The notes: generated from the sequence alone by a model not told the origin. A stretch of 14,939 nucleotides of DNA from Flavobacterium sp. (GCA_018062725.1 JAGORP010000048.1:1-14939); one strand, 5' to 3'. Positions 1 through 7,273 are shown, numbered from the stretch's first letter. Made by a program: numbers and translations.

Positions 1-1
1 G

Positions 2-559
2 CGTATTGTGGCAGAAAACAATAAATTATATGTGGCACATAAAGGGGGATATAATTTTGGAAATATAGTTTCTATGATTAATCCTGCTAATAATGCGATT
101 ACTCAAATTACTGTGGGTGATGTGCCAAATTCTTTAGTAGAAAATAGTGGTAATTTGTACGTTATGTGCGAAGGAAAACCATCTTGGAGTGGTTCTGAAA
201 CGGGTGGGAAATTAGTTAAAATCAACTTGGCTAACAATATGACCACTTCGATTGATTTTGCTGCGACAAGTCACCCTTCAAATTTGGTAATTGATAATGG
301 CATCATTTACTATACAGAAGATGCCGATATCTACAAAATGAATGTAACTGCTTCGACATTACCAACGGAAGCCTTGTTTTCTACAACAGATCAAGGTGTT
401 TATGGGGTGTATAGTTTTGCTGTGAAAAACAGTAAAATATATGTGGGTGACGCTGTAGATTACAGTTCTAACGGAAAAGTATACATTTATTCATTAACAG
501 GAACTTTGAAAAAAAGTTATACCGTAGGGGTTATTCCAACTGGATTTTACTTCAATTAA
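2..559 (+). CDS. secreted beta-propeller protein (YncE / DUF5074-like), 5' truncated
   Basis: The reading frame is open from the window edge, so this is the last 185 or so residues of a longer protein; the first in-frame GTG at 8 is not a convincing start. The sequence is made of short repeated beta-strand units of the kind seen in YVTN/YncE propellers, for example NKLYVAHKGG, GNLYVMCEG, GIIYYTEDADIYKMNV and SKIYVGDAVD, each followed by a unit reading like KVYIYSLTG or KLVKINL. The ending GVIPTGFYFN resembles the C-termini of Bacteroidota surface propeller proteins of the DUF5074/YncE type, which are often encoded beside TonB-dependent receptors. The ligand and the N-terminal signal are outside the window. 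The fold assignment is fairly safe; any more specific role is not visible here. Confidence 0.7.
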   Translation, partial: RIVAENNKLYVAHKGGYNFGNIVSMINPANNAITQITVGDVPNSLVENSGNLYVMCEGKPSWSGSETGGKLVKINLANNMTTSIDFAATSHPSNLVIDNGIIYYTEDADIYKMNVTASTLPTEALFSTTDQGVYGVYSFAVKNSKIYVGDAVDYSSNGKVYIYSLTGTLKKSYTVGVIPTGFYFN

Positions 560-607
560 TATTCAAATGAAATAAAAGATTCTTTCTTACTTTAATCTTT
601 TGAAAAG

Positions 608-639
608 TCCCGTTTTAATTCAATTAGAACGGGATTTTT
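608..639 (+). terminator. rho-independent terminator of the propeller gene
   Basis: A 7-bp stem, TCCCGTT at 608-614 with AACGGGA at 628-634, extends inward through A/T pairs and is followed by five T residues at 635-639. It lies about 50 bp after the stop codon of the propeller gene, on the same strand. Confidence 0.85.
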
Positions 640-682
640 GTTTTGTGTGATCTGAAAAATAGTTTATTTAAAGCAACAGCTG

Positions 683-690
683 TATATTTG
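683..690 (+). promoter_or_regulatory. candidate -7 box of the 709-1501 operon
   Basis: TATATTTG matches the Bacteroidota -7 consensus TAnnTTTG and lies 18 bp before the ATG at 709. I see no clear TTG -33 element at the usual distance, so the assignment rests on one box and its position. Confidence 0.45.
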
Positions 691-708
691 TTAGATAAGA
701 ATTCAAAA

Positions 709-978
709 ATGAACAAAAAAAATAAAGATAACATAAGAATTGTAGGGTATATTGGAACATTTTTGTTACTTGGAATGCTTATTTTTTATTTCAGAAGAGA
801 AGAAGTAGCACCCAGTCATGGGGATTTGGGTACTTGTACAACGCCCGAACAAGCGTATGAAGAAACTCAAAAAGCACTCAACTTGTTATCCACTAATATT
901 AATTCTGGCATGAAAAATGCACAACATATTAAGGAATTCGAAACAATCAAAAGCAAAGTATTTAAAAAAGAAAAATAA
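709..978 (+). CDS. small single-span membrane protein, unknown function
   Basis: This encodes 89 residues. The ATG at 709 is preferred over the TTG at 643, because 643 abuts the preceding terminator and the TAnnTTTG box lies between the two. Residues about 10-30 form one hydrophobic membrane segment after a lysine-rich start, so the C-terminal part probably faces the periplasm. That part carries the phrase TCTTPEQAYEETQKAL, followed by a lysine-rich helix. Similar CxTPEEAY segments occur in uncharacterised flavobacterial proteins next to DUF4252 genes (recalled, not checked). Its stop is one base from the start of the DUF4252 gene, so the two are surely co-transcribed. No catalytic motif is visible. 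Confidence 0.75.
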   Translation: MNKKNKDNIRIVGYIGTFLLLGMLIFYFRREEVAPSHGDLGTCTTPEQAYEETQKALNLLSTNINSGMKNAQHIKEFETIKSKVFKKEK

Positions 979-979
979 T

Positions 980-1501
980 ATGAAAAAGATAGTTTTAATA
1001 GTTGTTCTGTTTTTAATGTCATTCCTAAGTAATGCACAAACGGCTTTAGATAAATTTGACGGGCAAAGTACTGTTTCATCAGTAATTGTCAATAAAAAGA
1101 TGTTTGAATTGATGAGTAAAGTAAAAATGGAAAGCAAAGAAGATCTGGCTTATTTAAATCTGATAAAAAAACTAGAAAACCTAAAAGTATACAAGACTTC
1201 AAGTGCCAAAACGACTTCCGATATGCGATCTACTGTCGATAAATATTTAACCACCGCTGGTTTGGAAGAATTAATGCGTGTGAATGAAAGTGGTAAGAAT
1301 GCTAAAATTTATGTAAAATCAGGAGCAGGTTCTACACAAGTAAAAGAATTGTTAATGTTTATTGAAGGAACAGGAGTGAAAGGTTCTGAAACGGTGTTAA
1401 TGTCGTTAACGGGAGACTTTGATCTTAATGAAATTTCATTGCTGACCAAGCGTATGAATTTACCGGGTGGCGAAGTGCTTAATTCGGCAGCAAAAAAATA
1501 A
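980..1501 (+). CDS. DUF4252 family secreted protein
   Basis: This encodes 173 residues starting at the ATG at 980, one base after the stop of the preceding gene. Residues 1-20 are a signal peptide (lysines, then a hydrophobic stretch, ending SNAQ), so the protein is exported. The mature part, with LDKFDGQSTVSSVIVNKKMFELMSK near its start, a middle KTTSDMRSTVDKYL segment and a late FIEGTG...VLMSLTGDFDLNEIS, follows the pattern of DUF4252, a Bacteroidota family of unknown biochemical function. In many flavobacteria it is found in small operons with an ECF sigma factor or short membrane proteins; only the membrane protein is present here. The gene converges on crtZ and shares its terminator. Confidence 0.85.
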   Translation: MKKIVLIVVLFLMSFLSNAQTALDKFDGQSTVSSVIVNKKMFELMSKVKMESKEDLAYLNLIKKLENLKVYKTSSAKTTSDMRSTVDKYLTTAGLEELMRVNESGKNAKIYVKSGAGSTQVKELLMFIEGTGVKGSETVLMSLTGDFDLNEISLLTKRMNLPGGEVLNSAAKK

Positions 1502-1502
1502 C

Positions 1503-1528
1503 AAAAAGTCCTCAATTGAGGACTTTTT
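1503..1528. terminator. bidirectional terminator between DUF4252 gene and crtZ
   Basis: This is a perfect 26-bp palindrome with 13-bp arms centred at 1515/1516. It contains GTCCTC/GAGGAC flanked by A5 and T5 runs, so it can terminate both the plus-strand DUF4252 operon and the minus-strand crt operon. It touches the stop codon of crtZ. Confidence 0.9.
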
Positions 1529-1971
1529 TATTGTTTGAAATATTTAAAAGGAACGAGTAACATTCCGAAACATTCGCCATGTTCTTTTCCAATATGTTTG
1601 TGGTGCATTTTATGTGCTCTTCGCACGGCTTTCGCGTAACGATTGTTGGTAGTTCTAAATAGTTTAAAACGTTGGTGAATAAAGATATCATGGACTAAGA
1701 AATAAGCCAATCCGTAAGCGAAAATTCCTAATCCAATCGCTAGTCCAATTCCTAAAATATCATATTTCCATAGTATAAAAAAAACAATACTTACTACGGC
1801 ATAAAAAAGGAAAAAAGCATCATTACGTTCAAACCAAGAGTCGTGATCTTTTTTGTGATGATCGGCATGCAAGTGCCATAAAAAACCATGCATGATGTAC
1901 TTATGACTAAACCAAGCCATAAATTCCATAAAGAAAAAAGTTCCTAAAAAGGCGCTAATTTGTACTGCCAT
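1528..1971 (-). CDS. crtZ: beta-carotene 3-hydroxylase CrtZ
   Basis: CrtZ is a membrane di-iron hydroxylase that adds a 3-hydroxyl to each beta-ionone ring, converting beta-carotene through beta-cryptoxanthin to zeaxanthin. The protein has 147 residues from the ATG at 1971, close to the usual size for flavobacterial CrtZ. All four histidine clusters are present: HKYIMH and HADHH near residues 25-40, HDIFIH near 100 and HKMHH near 125. These supply the iron ligands. Hydrophobic spans lie at about residues 3-20 and 50-90. An in-frame ATG at 2007 would overlap crtB; the start at 1971, three bases before the crtB stop codon on this strand, gives the normal N-terminus. It is the last gene of crtI-crtB-crtZ. 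Confidence 0.95.
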   Translation of the reverse strand: MAVQISAFLGTFFFMEFMAWFSHKYIMHGFLWHLHADHHKKDHDSWFERNDAFFLFYAVVSIVFFILWKYDILGIGLAIGLGIFAYGLAYFLVHDIFIHQRFKLFRTTNNRYAKAVRRAHKMHHKHIGKEHGECFGMLLVPFKYFKQ

Positions 1972-1973
1972 AA

Positions 1974-2813
1974 TTATAAAATATTTAATCGATATTTGAC
2001 ATAGCAACGGGCTAACAGCTCGGCTTTTTGATAATTTGGTACTCGTATTCTAGTGTTTTTTATTTCCGTTGAAGGCGTTGCTTTGAGCTTAGTTAGTAAT
2101 CGTTTGTAATAACGATAAGCGGTGTAAACCCCAAATTTGGCTTCTATTGGTAATCGCAAAATGCCTTCATAGGCCAATTTAAAATCATTTTCAATATCTT
2201 CAATAATTTCTTTTTTAGAATGTTCGTTGAGGTTGTTCAAATCAGTATTCGGAAAATACGTGCGATCTAATCCTTCAAAATCTTCTTTCAAATCTCTTAA
2301 AAAATTTACCTTTTGAAAGGCAGATCCTAATTTCATAGCCGAATCTTTTAGATTGTTATAAGCTTCAGCATTTCCTTTTACAAATACTGTTAAACACATT
2401 AATCCCACGACATCGGCACTTCCATAAATATAGTCGTGGTATTCCTCTTTTGTTTTGTAGGTGCTTTTGTATAAATCTAAACGCATACTTTTCATAAAAG
2501 AATCGATCAAATCATGTGAAATGGCATGTTTTCGAACGGTATGTTGAAACGCATTTAAAATTGGATTCAAACTTATACCTTCGTTTAACGCCGATTTTAA
2601 ATCGATTTCAAATTGTTCAAAAAGGGTTTTTTTATCATAGTCATGAAAACTATCTACAATCTCATCAGCAAAACGGACAAATCCATAAATGTTGTAAATG
2701 TCCTGACGAATACTGGGTGACAACATTTTTACAGCCAACGAAAACGAAGTGCTGTACGTCTTAGTCACTAATTTACTACAATCATTAGAAACAGTATCAA
2801 ATATTGACTTCAT
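1974..2813 (-). CDS. crtB: phytoene synthase CrtB
   Basis: CrtB condenses two geranylgeranyl diphosphates head to head to give 15-cis-phytoene, the first committed carotenoid step. The 279 residues show the trans-isoprenyl synthase fold markers. TYSTSFSLA lies near residue 20. The first aspartate motif is DEIVD at 50-54, within the context YGFVRFADEIVD. The second is DLKED at 174-178, preceded by FQKVNFLR and followed by DRTYFPN. The two acidic motifs bind Mg2+ and diphosphate. The start codon is one base after the crtI stop codon on this strand, so translation is probably coupled. The substrate-making enzyme, geranylgeranyl diphosphate synthase (CrtE), is not in the window and must be encoded elsewhere. 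Confidence 0.96.
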   Translation of the reverse strand: MKSIFDTVSNDCSKLVTKTYSTSFSLAVKMLSPSIRQDIYNIYGFVRFADEIVDSFHDYDKKTLFEQFEIDLKSALNEGISLNPILNAFQHTVRKHAISHDLIDSFMKSMRLDLYKSTYKTKEEYHDYIYGSADVVGLMCLTVFVKGNAEAYNNLKDSAMKLGSAFQKVNFLRDLKEDFEGLDRTYFPNTDLNNLNEHSKKEIIEDIENDFKLAYEGILRLPIEAKFGVYTAYRYYKRLLTKLKATPSTEIKNTRIRVPNYQKAELLARCYVKYRLNIL

Positions 2814-2814
2814 A

Positions 2815-4275
2815 TTACGAATATTTTTGAATTAAATCGGCTACTAGCTTTCCGGAAATCAGTGCTGGAGGTACTCCAGGTCCAGGAACCGTTAGTTGTC
2901 CTGTGAAATATAAATTCGTGACCTTTTTACTCCTTAATTTTGGTCGTAAAAAAGCAGTTTGTAATAAGGTATTGGCCATGCCATAAGCATTTCCTTTATA
3001 GGAATTGTATTCTTTAATAAAATCATTTACACAGAACGATTCTTTAAATAATATTGCACTTTTAAGTTCTTGATTGGTTAGTTTTTCTAATCGGGTTATG
3101 ATTTTGTCAAAATATTCGGCTCTTATTTCTGGTATATCCGACAAACCAGGTGCTAATGGAATTAAGAAAATCCCCGCTTCTTTTCCTTCTGGTGCCGAAT
3201 TGGCATCTGTTTTAGAAGGGAAACTGGCGTAAAATAAAGGTTCTTCAGGCCATTGTGGCGTGTCGTAAATAGCACGAGCATGAATGTCAAAATCGACATC
3301 AAAAAACAAGGAATGATGTTCTACATTTTTTACTTTTTTATCAAATCCGACATAAAATAGGAGTGAGGACGGAGCAAAAACTTTCTTTTCCCAGTATTTT
3401 TCAGAATAGGCACGATAGTTTTTATCCAATAAAGTTTCCGAATGATGGTAATCGGCTCCCGAAACTACCACATCTGCTGAAATTGTTCTTCCGTTGCTGA
3501 TTAATCCTGTTGTTTTACCGTTTTCGACACAAATTTTCTCCACATTCGCATTTGTTTGGATGGTTACACCTAATTCTTCGGCTAATGCTTTCATGGCCAA
3601 AATAACACTATACATGCCGTTTTTAGGATGAAAAGTGCCTAACCCAAAATCGGCGTAATTCATAAAGCTATAAAAAGATGGAGTATTGGTAGGTTTTGCA
3701 CCTAAGAACAATACTGGAAATTCTAATATTTGGACTAGTTTTTTGTTTTTGAATTGTTTTCGAACGTCTTTAGAAATGTTACTAAAAAACTGATTGACTT
3801 TCTTGGCGGTTTCTAAAGTGATTAATTCTAATGGAGATTCTCCAGGGCGATACACCAAATCTTTGATGGCTATGTCATAATTGCTTTTTGCCTCTTTGAT
3901 AAATTGAATTAATTTTTGGCCGCTTCCCTTTTCAATGGTTTCAAAAGTGGCTGCAATTTCGGGTAAATTATCAGCGATGGTTATGAATTCTTCTATGCCG
4001 AAGTATACTTGGTAAGCAGGTGATAACTTTATAAGTTCATAGTAATCGGATGGTTTTTTGTCAAAATCCCCGAAAAATCGCTCAAAAACGTCGGGCATCC
4101 AATACCAGGTTGGTCCAATATCAAAAGTGAATCCATTTTTTTGTAATTGACGCGCACGTCCTCCTACAGTACTGTTCTTTTCATATACTGTAACGTTATT
4201 TCCTTCTTTTGCGAGATAACAAGCTGCTGCTAGTGAAGAAAAACCTGAACCGATAATTGCTATATTTTTTCTCAT
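2815..4275 (-). CDS. crtI: phytoene desaturase CrtI
   Basis: CrtI is the FAD-dependent desaturase/isomerase that converts phytoene to all-trans-lycopene. The protein has 486 residues from the ATG at 4275. The N-terminal dinucleotide-binding motif IAIIGSGFSSLAAA is followed by VYEKNSTVGGRA, with FDIGPTWYWMP shortly after. The C-terminal FAD motif LYFTGQLTVPGPGVPPAL is the bacterial CrtI signature. An in-frame ATG at 4311 lies in the promoter elements and is rejected. It is the first gene of the crtI-crtB-crtZ operon. Its 58-bp upstream gap to the regulator gene holds two TAnnTTTGTT boxes, so it probably has its own regulated promoter besides any read-through. Confidence 0.96.
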   Translation of the reverse strand: MRKNIAIIGSGFSSLAAACYLAKEGNNVTVYEKNSTVGGRARQLQKNGFTFDIGPTWYWMPDVFERFFGDFDKKPSDYYELIKLSPAYQVYFGIEEFITIADNLPEIAATFETIEKGSGQKLIQFIKEAKSNYDIAIKDLVYRPGESPLELITLETAKKVNQFFSNISKDVRKQFKNKKLVQILEFPVLFLGAKPTNTPSFYSFMNYADFGLGTFHPKNGMYSVILAMKALAEELGVTIQTNANVEKICVENGKTTGLISNGRTISADVVVSGADYHHSETLLDKNYRAYSEKYWEKKVFAPSSLLFYVGFDKKVKNVEHHSLFFDVDFDIHARAIYDTPQWPEEPLFYASFPSKTDANSAPEGKEAGIFLIPLAPGLSDIPEIRAEYFDKIITRLEKLTNQELKSAILFKESFCVNDFIKEYNSYKGNAYGMANTLLQTAFLRPKLRSKKVTNLYFTGQLTVPGPGVPPALISGKLVADLIQKYS

Positions 4276-4281
4276 AATTTT

Positions 4282-4295
4282 GTTTAACAAAAATA
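4282..4295 (-). promoter_or_regulatory. crtI promoter/operator box, start-proximal copy
   Basis: Read on the minus strand this is TATTTTTGTTAAAC, a TAnnTTTG -7 box running into a GTTAAAC half-site. It lies 7 bp before the crtI ATG. It differs at two of 14 positions from the copy at 4303-4316 and is offset from it by exactly 21 bp. The position is very close to the ATG, so it may be an operator copy rather than the active promoter. Confidence 0.6.
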
Positions 4296-4302
4296 TAAAA
4301 AA

Positions 4303-4316
4303 GTTAAACAAAATTA
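4303..4316 (-). promoter_or_regulatory. crtI promoter/operator box, distal copy
   Basis: On the minus strand this reads TAATTTTGTTTAAC: a TAnnTTTG -7 box overlapping a TGTTTAAC half-site. The transcription start would fall around 4304-4298, giving a leader of about 25-30 bases to the crtI ATG. The same composite element precedes the regulator gene (5249-5262) and, in relaxed form, crtY (5286-5299). Confidence 0.65.
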
Positions 4317-4333
4317 CATTTAAATTGAATTAT

Positions 4334-5233
4334 TTATAATTCGGATATAATTTCACTAATCGATTGGTAGCGTTTTATGTCTTTTGTAAGTTTTTTAGGA
4401 TCAATATGTTCGGTCATTCTACCAGTTATCCATAATTGAGAATTCGATTCTAGTAATAATTCGGTATGAATTTCTTCGAGATACTGGTTTATTTTGTCTT
4501 TGTCCGGTTCTACAGTCATATACGTCACAAAAATGATGTCATGAAAGTATTTTGTAACGTCTTTTAAACTATCTGTTGGAACACTTTCGCCCAAATAAAT
4601 AGTTTTATATCCATTAGAAATAAATTCGAAGTTTAAGTACATCAATCCCAATTCATGAATTTCATTCATGGGTAGGTAGAGTACAAATACTTTGTCTGTT
4701 TTGGTTTCTTTTTGGTATTGTAAAGTTTCGGTATTGATTAATATTTTTTGTCGAATTAAATGACTAATAAAGTGTTCGTGCGCCGGACTTATGGTTTCGG
4801 ATTGCCATAAAAGTCCAATTTCATTCATCAATGGAATAAATACATCATAAAAAACTTTTTTAAATGATTTTTCGGATAGTAATTCATTGTAAGTTGTCGT
4901 AAAAAGATTTTGATCAAAATTCATCATAGCCATTTTGAAAGCATTTATGGCATGATTCTTTGAATTTTTTTCGGTCACAATTTCTTTTACTAATGTTGTT
5001 ATTTGGCTGTCTTCTAGTTTGGAAATCTTAGAAATTTTATAGCCATGATTGTGTAATAATGTTATGTTTAATAGCTTTTGCAGACTTTGTAAATCATAAA
5101 CTCTAATGTTTGTGTCAGTTCGCATTGGAGCTAAAACAGCATACCGTTTTTCCCAAATACGAATGGTATGGGCTTTAATGCCCGAAAGATTCTCTAAATC
5201 TTTAATGCTGAAAACATTTTTAATATTGTTCAT
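4334..5233 (-). CDS. MerR-family regulator with cobalamin-binding domain (CarH/LitR-like)
   Basis: This 299-residue protein has an N-terminal MerR winged helix (FSIKDLENLSGIKAHTIRIW, residues 8-27, then EKRYAVLAP). A helical bundle follows, then a B12-binding Rossmann domain from about residue 180. The bundle holds W143 followed after nine residues by E153-H154, the Wx9EH motif of CarH. The B12 domain shows E191-x-H193-x-x-G196, supplying the histidine that can ligate cobalt, then GESVP at 215-219; the final GxG is only partly kept (TGR). In CarH proteins, adenosylcobalamin holds a DNA-binding tetramer in the dark and light breaks it. The ATG at 5233 is chosen over 5257, which overlaps the operator. 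The position between crtI and crtY points to carotenoid control. Whether B12 is bound is inferred from the motifs. Confidence 0.92.
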   Translation of the reverse strand: MNNIKNVFSIKDLENLSGIKAHTIRIWEKRYAVLAPMRTDTNIRVYDLQSLQKLLNITLLHNHGYKISKISKLEDSQITTLVKEIVTEKNSKNHAINAFKMAMMNFDQNLFTTTYNELLSEKSFKKVFYDVFIPLMNEIGLLWQSETISPAHEHFISHLIRQKILINTETLQYQKETKTDKVFVLYLPMNEIHELGLMYLNFEFISNGYKTIYLGESVPTDSLKDVTKYFHDIIFVTYMTVEPDKDKINQYLEEIHTELLLESNSQLWITGRMTEHIDPKKLTKDIKRYQSISEIISEL

Positions 5234-5248
5234 GATTTTTATATTTTG

Positions 5249-5262
5249 GTTAAACAAATTTA
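5249..5262 (-). promoter_or_regulatory. promoter/operator of the MerR regulator gene
   Basis: The minus strand reads TAAATTTGTTTAAC, differing from the distal crtI box at one or two positions. It lies 16 bp before the regulator ATG, so the leader would be short. An identical TTTGTTTAAC in both promoters suggests autorepression. Confidence 0.65.
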
Positions 5263-5285
5263 TTCAATTCTTTTTTGCAATTCGT

Positions 5286-5299
5286 TATATTTGTTAAAA
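5286..5299 (+). promoter_or_regulatory. crtY promoter/operator box
   Basis: TATATTTGTTAAAA on the plus strand matches TAnnTTTGTTWAAM and lies 8 bp before the GTG start of crtY. It is divergent to the regulator promoter, with 23 bp between the two boxes. The transcript would be nearly leaderless. Confidence 0.55.
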
Positions 5300-5307
5300 T
5301 ATTTAAA

Positions 5308-6450
5308 GTGAAGTATCATTATATTTTTTCGGGTTTAGGTTTGTCTAGTATGCTTGTTTTGCATGAATTGCTTCAAAACAACTTACTGATGGGTAAAACG
5401 GTTATGGTTATTGAGCCTCAAAAAAAAGATATTAATGATAAGACTTGGTGTTTTTGGGAACAAAAAAATGGGGAATGGGATCGTTTTGTTCGCAAGCAAT
5501 GGGGGAGTGCTTTTTTTAGTTCTGGTGATCAGCAAGTGGAATGTTTAGCGAGTGATATGCGCTATAAAATGATTGAATCGCAAACTTTTTATATAGAAAT
5601 GATTCGACTTCTAAAAAGTCAACCCAACATTATTTTTGTAACAGATAGCGTTGTTTCGTTTGAGGATAATGGATTGGAAGTTCTGGTCAGTACTCAAAAG
5701 GAAGTATTTGTTTCTGATTATTTTTTTAATTCGGTACTGGATTTGAACGCAGTAACTTCCCAAACTCAATATCCTTTACTGCAACAACATTTTGTGGGTT
5801 GGTTTGTGAAAACTAAGGATCCCATTTTTTCTTCAGAGCATGTGAATTTTATGGATTTTACAGTGCCTCAAAAAAACAACACGCGGTTTATGTATGTCTT
5901 ACCCTTTTCTTCAACCGAAGCTTTGGTTGAATATACGTTGTTTTCGCCATCGGTTTTATCGGAAGATGAGTACGAACAAGAGATTTCACATTATTTACTG
6001 TCGAAAGGAATTCAAGATTTTGAAATCATTACCAAAGAAAAAGGGAATATTCCCATGACGGTTTATCCTTTTTGGAGAAAAAATACCCAACGTGTTTTAC
6101 ATATCGGAACTGCTGGTGGGTGGACAAAAGCCAGTACGGGTTATACGTTTCAAAATGCAACCAAACAGGCCAAAAGGCTCGTGGAAGTGCTACAAAAAGA
6201 GGTGTTTGATTTTCGTAATTTTAAGAAAAAGAATCGGTTTTTATTTTACGATAGCCTTTTTGTAAAGGTACTATATGACAATAATGAACTAGGAAAGCGT
6301 ATTTTTTCTGAAATGTTCACCAAAGTATCTCCAGATAAAATTTTACGATTTTTAGATGAAGAATCTACTTGGCTCGAGGAAATTGAAATTATCTGGGCCT
6401 GTCCAAAGCTACCTTTTCTGAAAGCGCTACTGAAATACCTCTTTAAATAG
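5308..6450 (+). CDS. crtY: lycopene beta-cyclase CrtY
   Basis: CrtY closes both ends of lycopene to beta-rings, giving beta-carotene for CrtZ. The protein has 380 residues. The start is taken as the GTG at 5308, giving MKYHYIFSGLGLSSM, the usual short lead into the dinucleotide-binding motif; the TTG at 5275 would add residues encoded by the promoter box. Family motifs are KTWCFWE near residue 50, QHFVGWFV near 160, MYVLPF and VEYTLF near 200, IPMT near 245, and the C-terminal GTAGGWTKASTGYTF near 265-280. It is transcribed divergently from the regulator, with 74 bp between the two start codons. It is separate from the crtI operon, so its output could be set independently. Confidence 0.95.
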   Translation: MKYHYIFSGLGLSSMLVLHELLQNNLLMGKTVMVIEPQKKDINDKTWCFWEQKNGEWDRFVRKQWGSAFFSSGDQQVECLASDMRYKMIESQTFYIEMIRLLKSQPNIIFVTDSVVSFEDNGLEVLVSTQKEVFVSDYFFNSVLDLNAVTSQTQYPLLQQHFVGWFVKTKDPIFSSEHVNFMDFTVPQKNNTRFMYVLPFSSTEALVEYTLFSPSVLSEDEYEQEISHYLLSKGIQDFEIITKEKGNIPMTVYPFWRKNTQRVLHIGTAGGWTKASTGYTFQNATKQAKRLVEVLQKEVFDFRNFKKKNRFLFYDSLFVKVLYDNNELGKRIFSEMFTKVSPDKILRFLDEESTWLEEIEIIWACPKLPFLKALLKYLFK

Positions 6451-6505
6451 GATTGGTTAAAGTTGAATAACGCTTCTGTGTTGGATTACAAACAGATGTA
6501 TATAA

Positions 6506-6534
6506 AAAATCGACCCAAGGAATGGATCGATTTT
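6506..6534. terminator. hairpin terminator between crtY and the 6556-7083 gene
   Basis: AAAATCGA (6506-6513) pairs with TCGATTTT (6527-6534); the stem continues inward with CCA/TGG after one mismatch. It sits between convergent genes. The T-run is better on the minus strand (six T), so it should work best for the secreted-protein gene and weakly for crtY. Confidence 0.75.
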
Positions 6535-6555
6535 CTGAATGAATGTATTAAAACT

Positions 6556-7083
6556 CTATTTTACAACCATAAATTTTTCAACGGAAACCTTATCTGTTTT
6601 ATAATCATAGGTTTCGATAATCAAATTGTTATTGGTGTCAAAATAACCAACCGCAATTTTGTTTTTTAATCGGTAGATATAACTATTAGTAGATGTTTTT
6701 CTTAAAAGGGCTGGTTTGGAATTGCCATAGCGCATCACATATCCAGAGGCATCAAGGTCAAGTTTGTATCTTCTTCCATTGGATTCATAATACGAACTTC
6801 TATCAATATCTACGGTTCTAGTACTTCCGTCAGGGTTTGTGATTTTTGTGGTCGTTGTTACTACAACGGGTGAATCTACGGTAGGAATATTAATAGTATT
6901 CGCTTTTTCTTGTCCCAATTCTATTTTTTGAACCTCTTTTGTTACTTCTTTTTTAACTGTAGTGTGTTCCCCTTGAGAATCTTTAACCGTTGAAGTGGTG
7001 GTTTTTGTTTCCGTTTGTGTGTTTTGTGCTAGTACAGTCATTGATAGTAATAGCGTTATTAGGGATAAAAATGTCGTTTTCAT
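6556..7083 (-). CDS. secreted protein of unknown function
   Basis: This encodes 175 residues with a clear signal peptide (MKTTFLSLITLLLSMTVLAQ). The first third of the mature chain is very rich in threonine, lysine, glutamate and valine, with repeated TTT, TVK and EVTKEVQK phrases. It looks extended or low-complexity. The rest contains ITNPDGSTRTVDIDRSSYY, RRYKLDLDASGYVMRYG and a C-terminal IAVGYFDTNNNLIIETYDY. These look like short beta-rich repeats. I recognise no family. It is a single gene with its own TAnnTTTG box and a shared terminator. Its neighbours (crtY and the stress operon) give no functional hint. Confidence 0.75.
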   Translation of the reverse strand: MKTTFLSLITLLLSMTVLAQNTQTETKTTTSTVKDSQGEHTTVKKEVTKEVQKIELGQEKANTINIPTVDSPVVVTTTTKITNPDGSTRTVDIDRSSYYESNGRRYKLDLDASGYVMRYGNSKPALLRKTSTNSYIYRLKNKIAVGYFDTNNNLIIETYDYKTDKVSVEKFMVVK

Positions 7084-7110
7084 ATTGTGTTTTTTTAGAT
7101 TATTACCTTA

Positions 7111-7118
7111 CAAAGGTA
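7111..7118 (-). promoter_or_regulatory. -7 box of the secreted-protein gene
   Basis: The minus strand reads TACCTTTG, an exact TAnnTTTG match, 27 bp before the ATG at 7083. No good -33 TTG is seen. Confidence 0.5.
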
Positions 7119-7244
7119 CCGTCAATTAGTAGTAGAATTATTTTTAATAGTTTCATAATTCACTCTTTTGGAGAAGTTTGAAAAGTAAAAAGGATGCAGA
7201 ATGTTTCGGTATTTGATGCTTGAAACAAACTCGGTTTGGTTATG

Positions 7245-7265
7245 GTATTGAATTTTTTTCAATAC
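7245..7265. terminator. hairpin after the stress operon
   Basis: GTATTGAA (7245-7252) pairs perfectly with TTCAATAC (7258-7265) around a five-T loop, just after the last gene of the minus-strand operon. The T-rich tract follows on the plus strand side only, so as a minus-strand terminator it lacks the usual U-run. It could act as a 3'-end stabilising hairpin. Confidence 0.4.
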
Positions 7266-7273
7266 TATTTTTT

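Noticed and set aside
643..708. Upstream extension of the 89-aa membrane protein from a TTG at 643.
   Set aside because: It begins at the terminator tail and contains the promoter box; the ATG at 709 gives a normal lysine-rich start before the membrane span.
7150..7161. GTTTCATAATTC upstream of the secreted-protein gene resembles the AraC half-site (10 of 12).
   Set aside because: There is no partner 21 bp away and its distance to the TACCTTTG box does not fit the 25-bp rule, so it is treated as chance.
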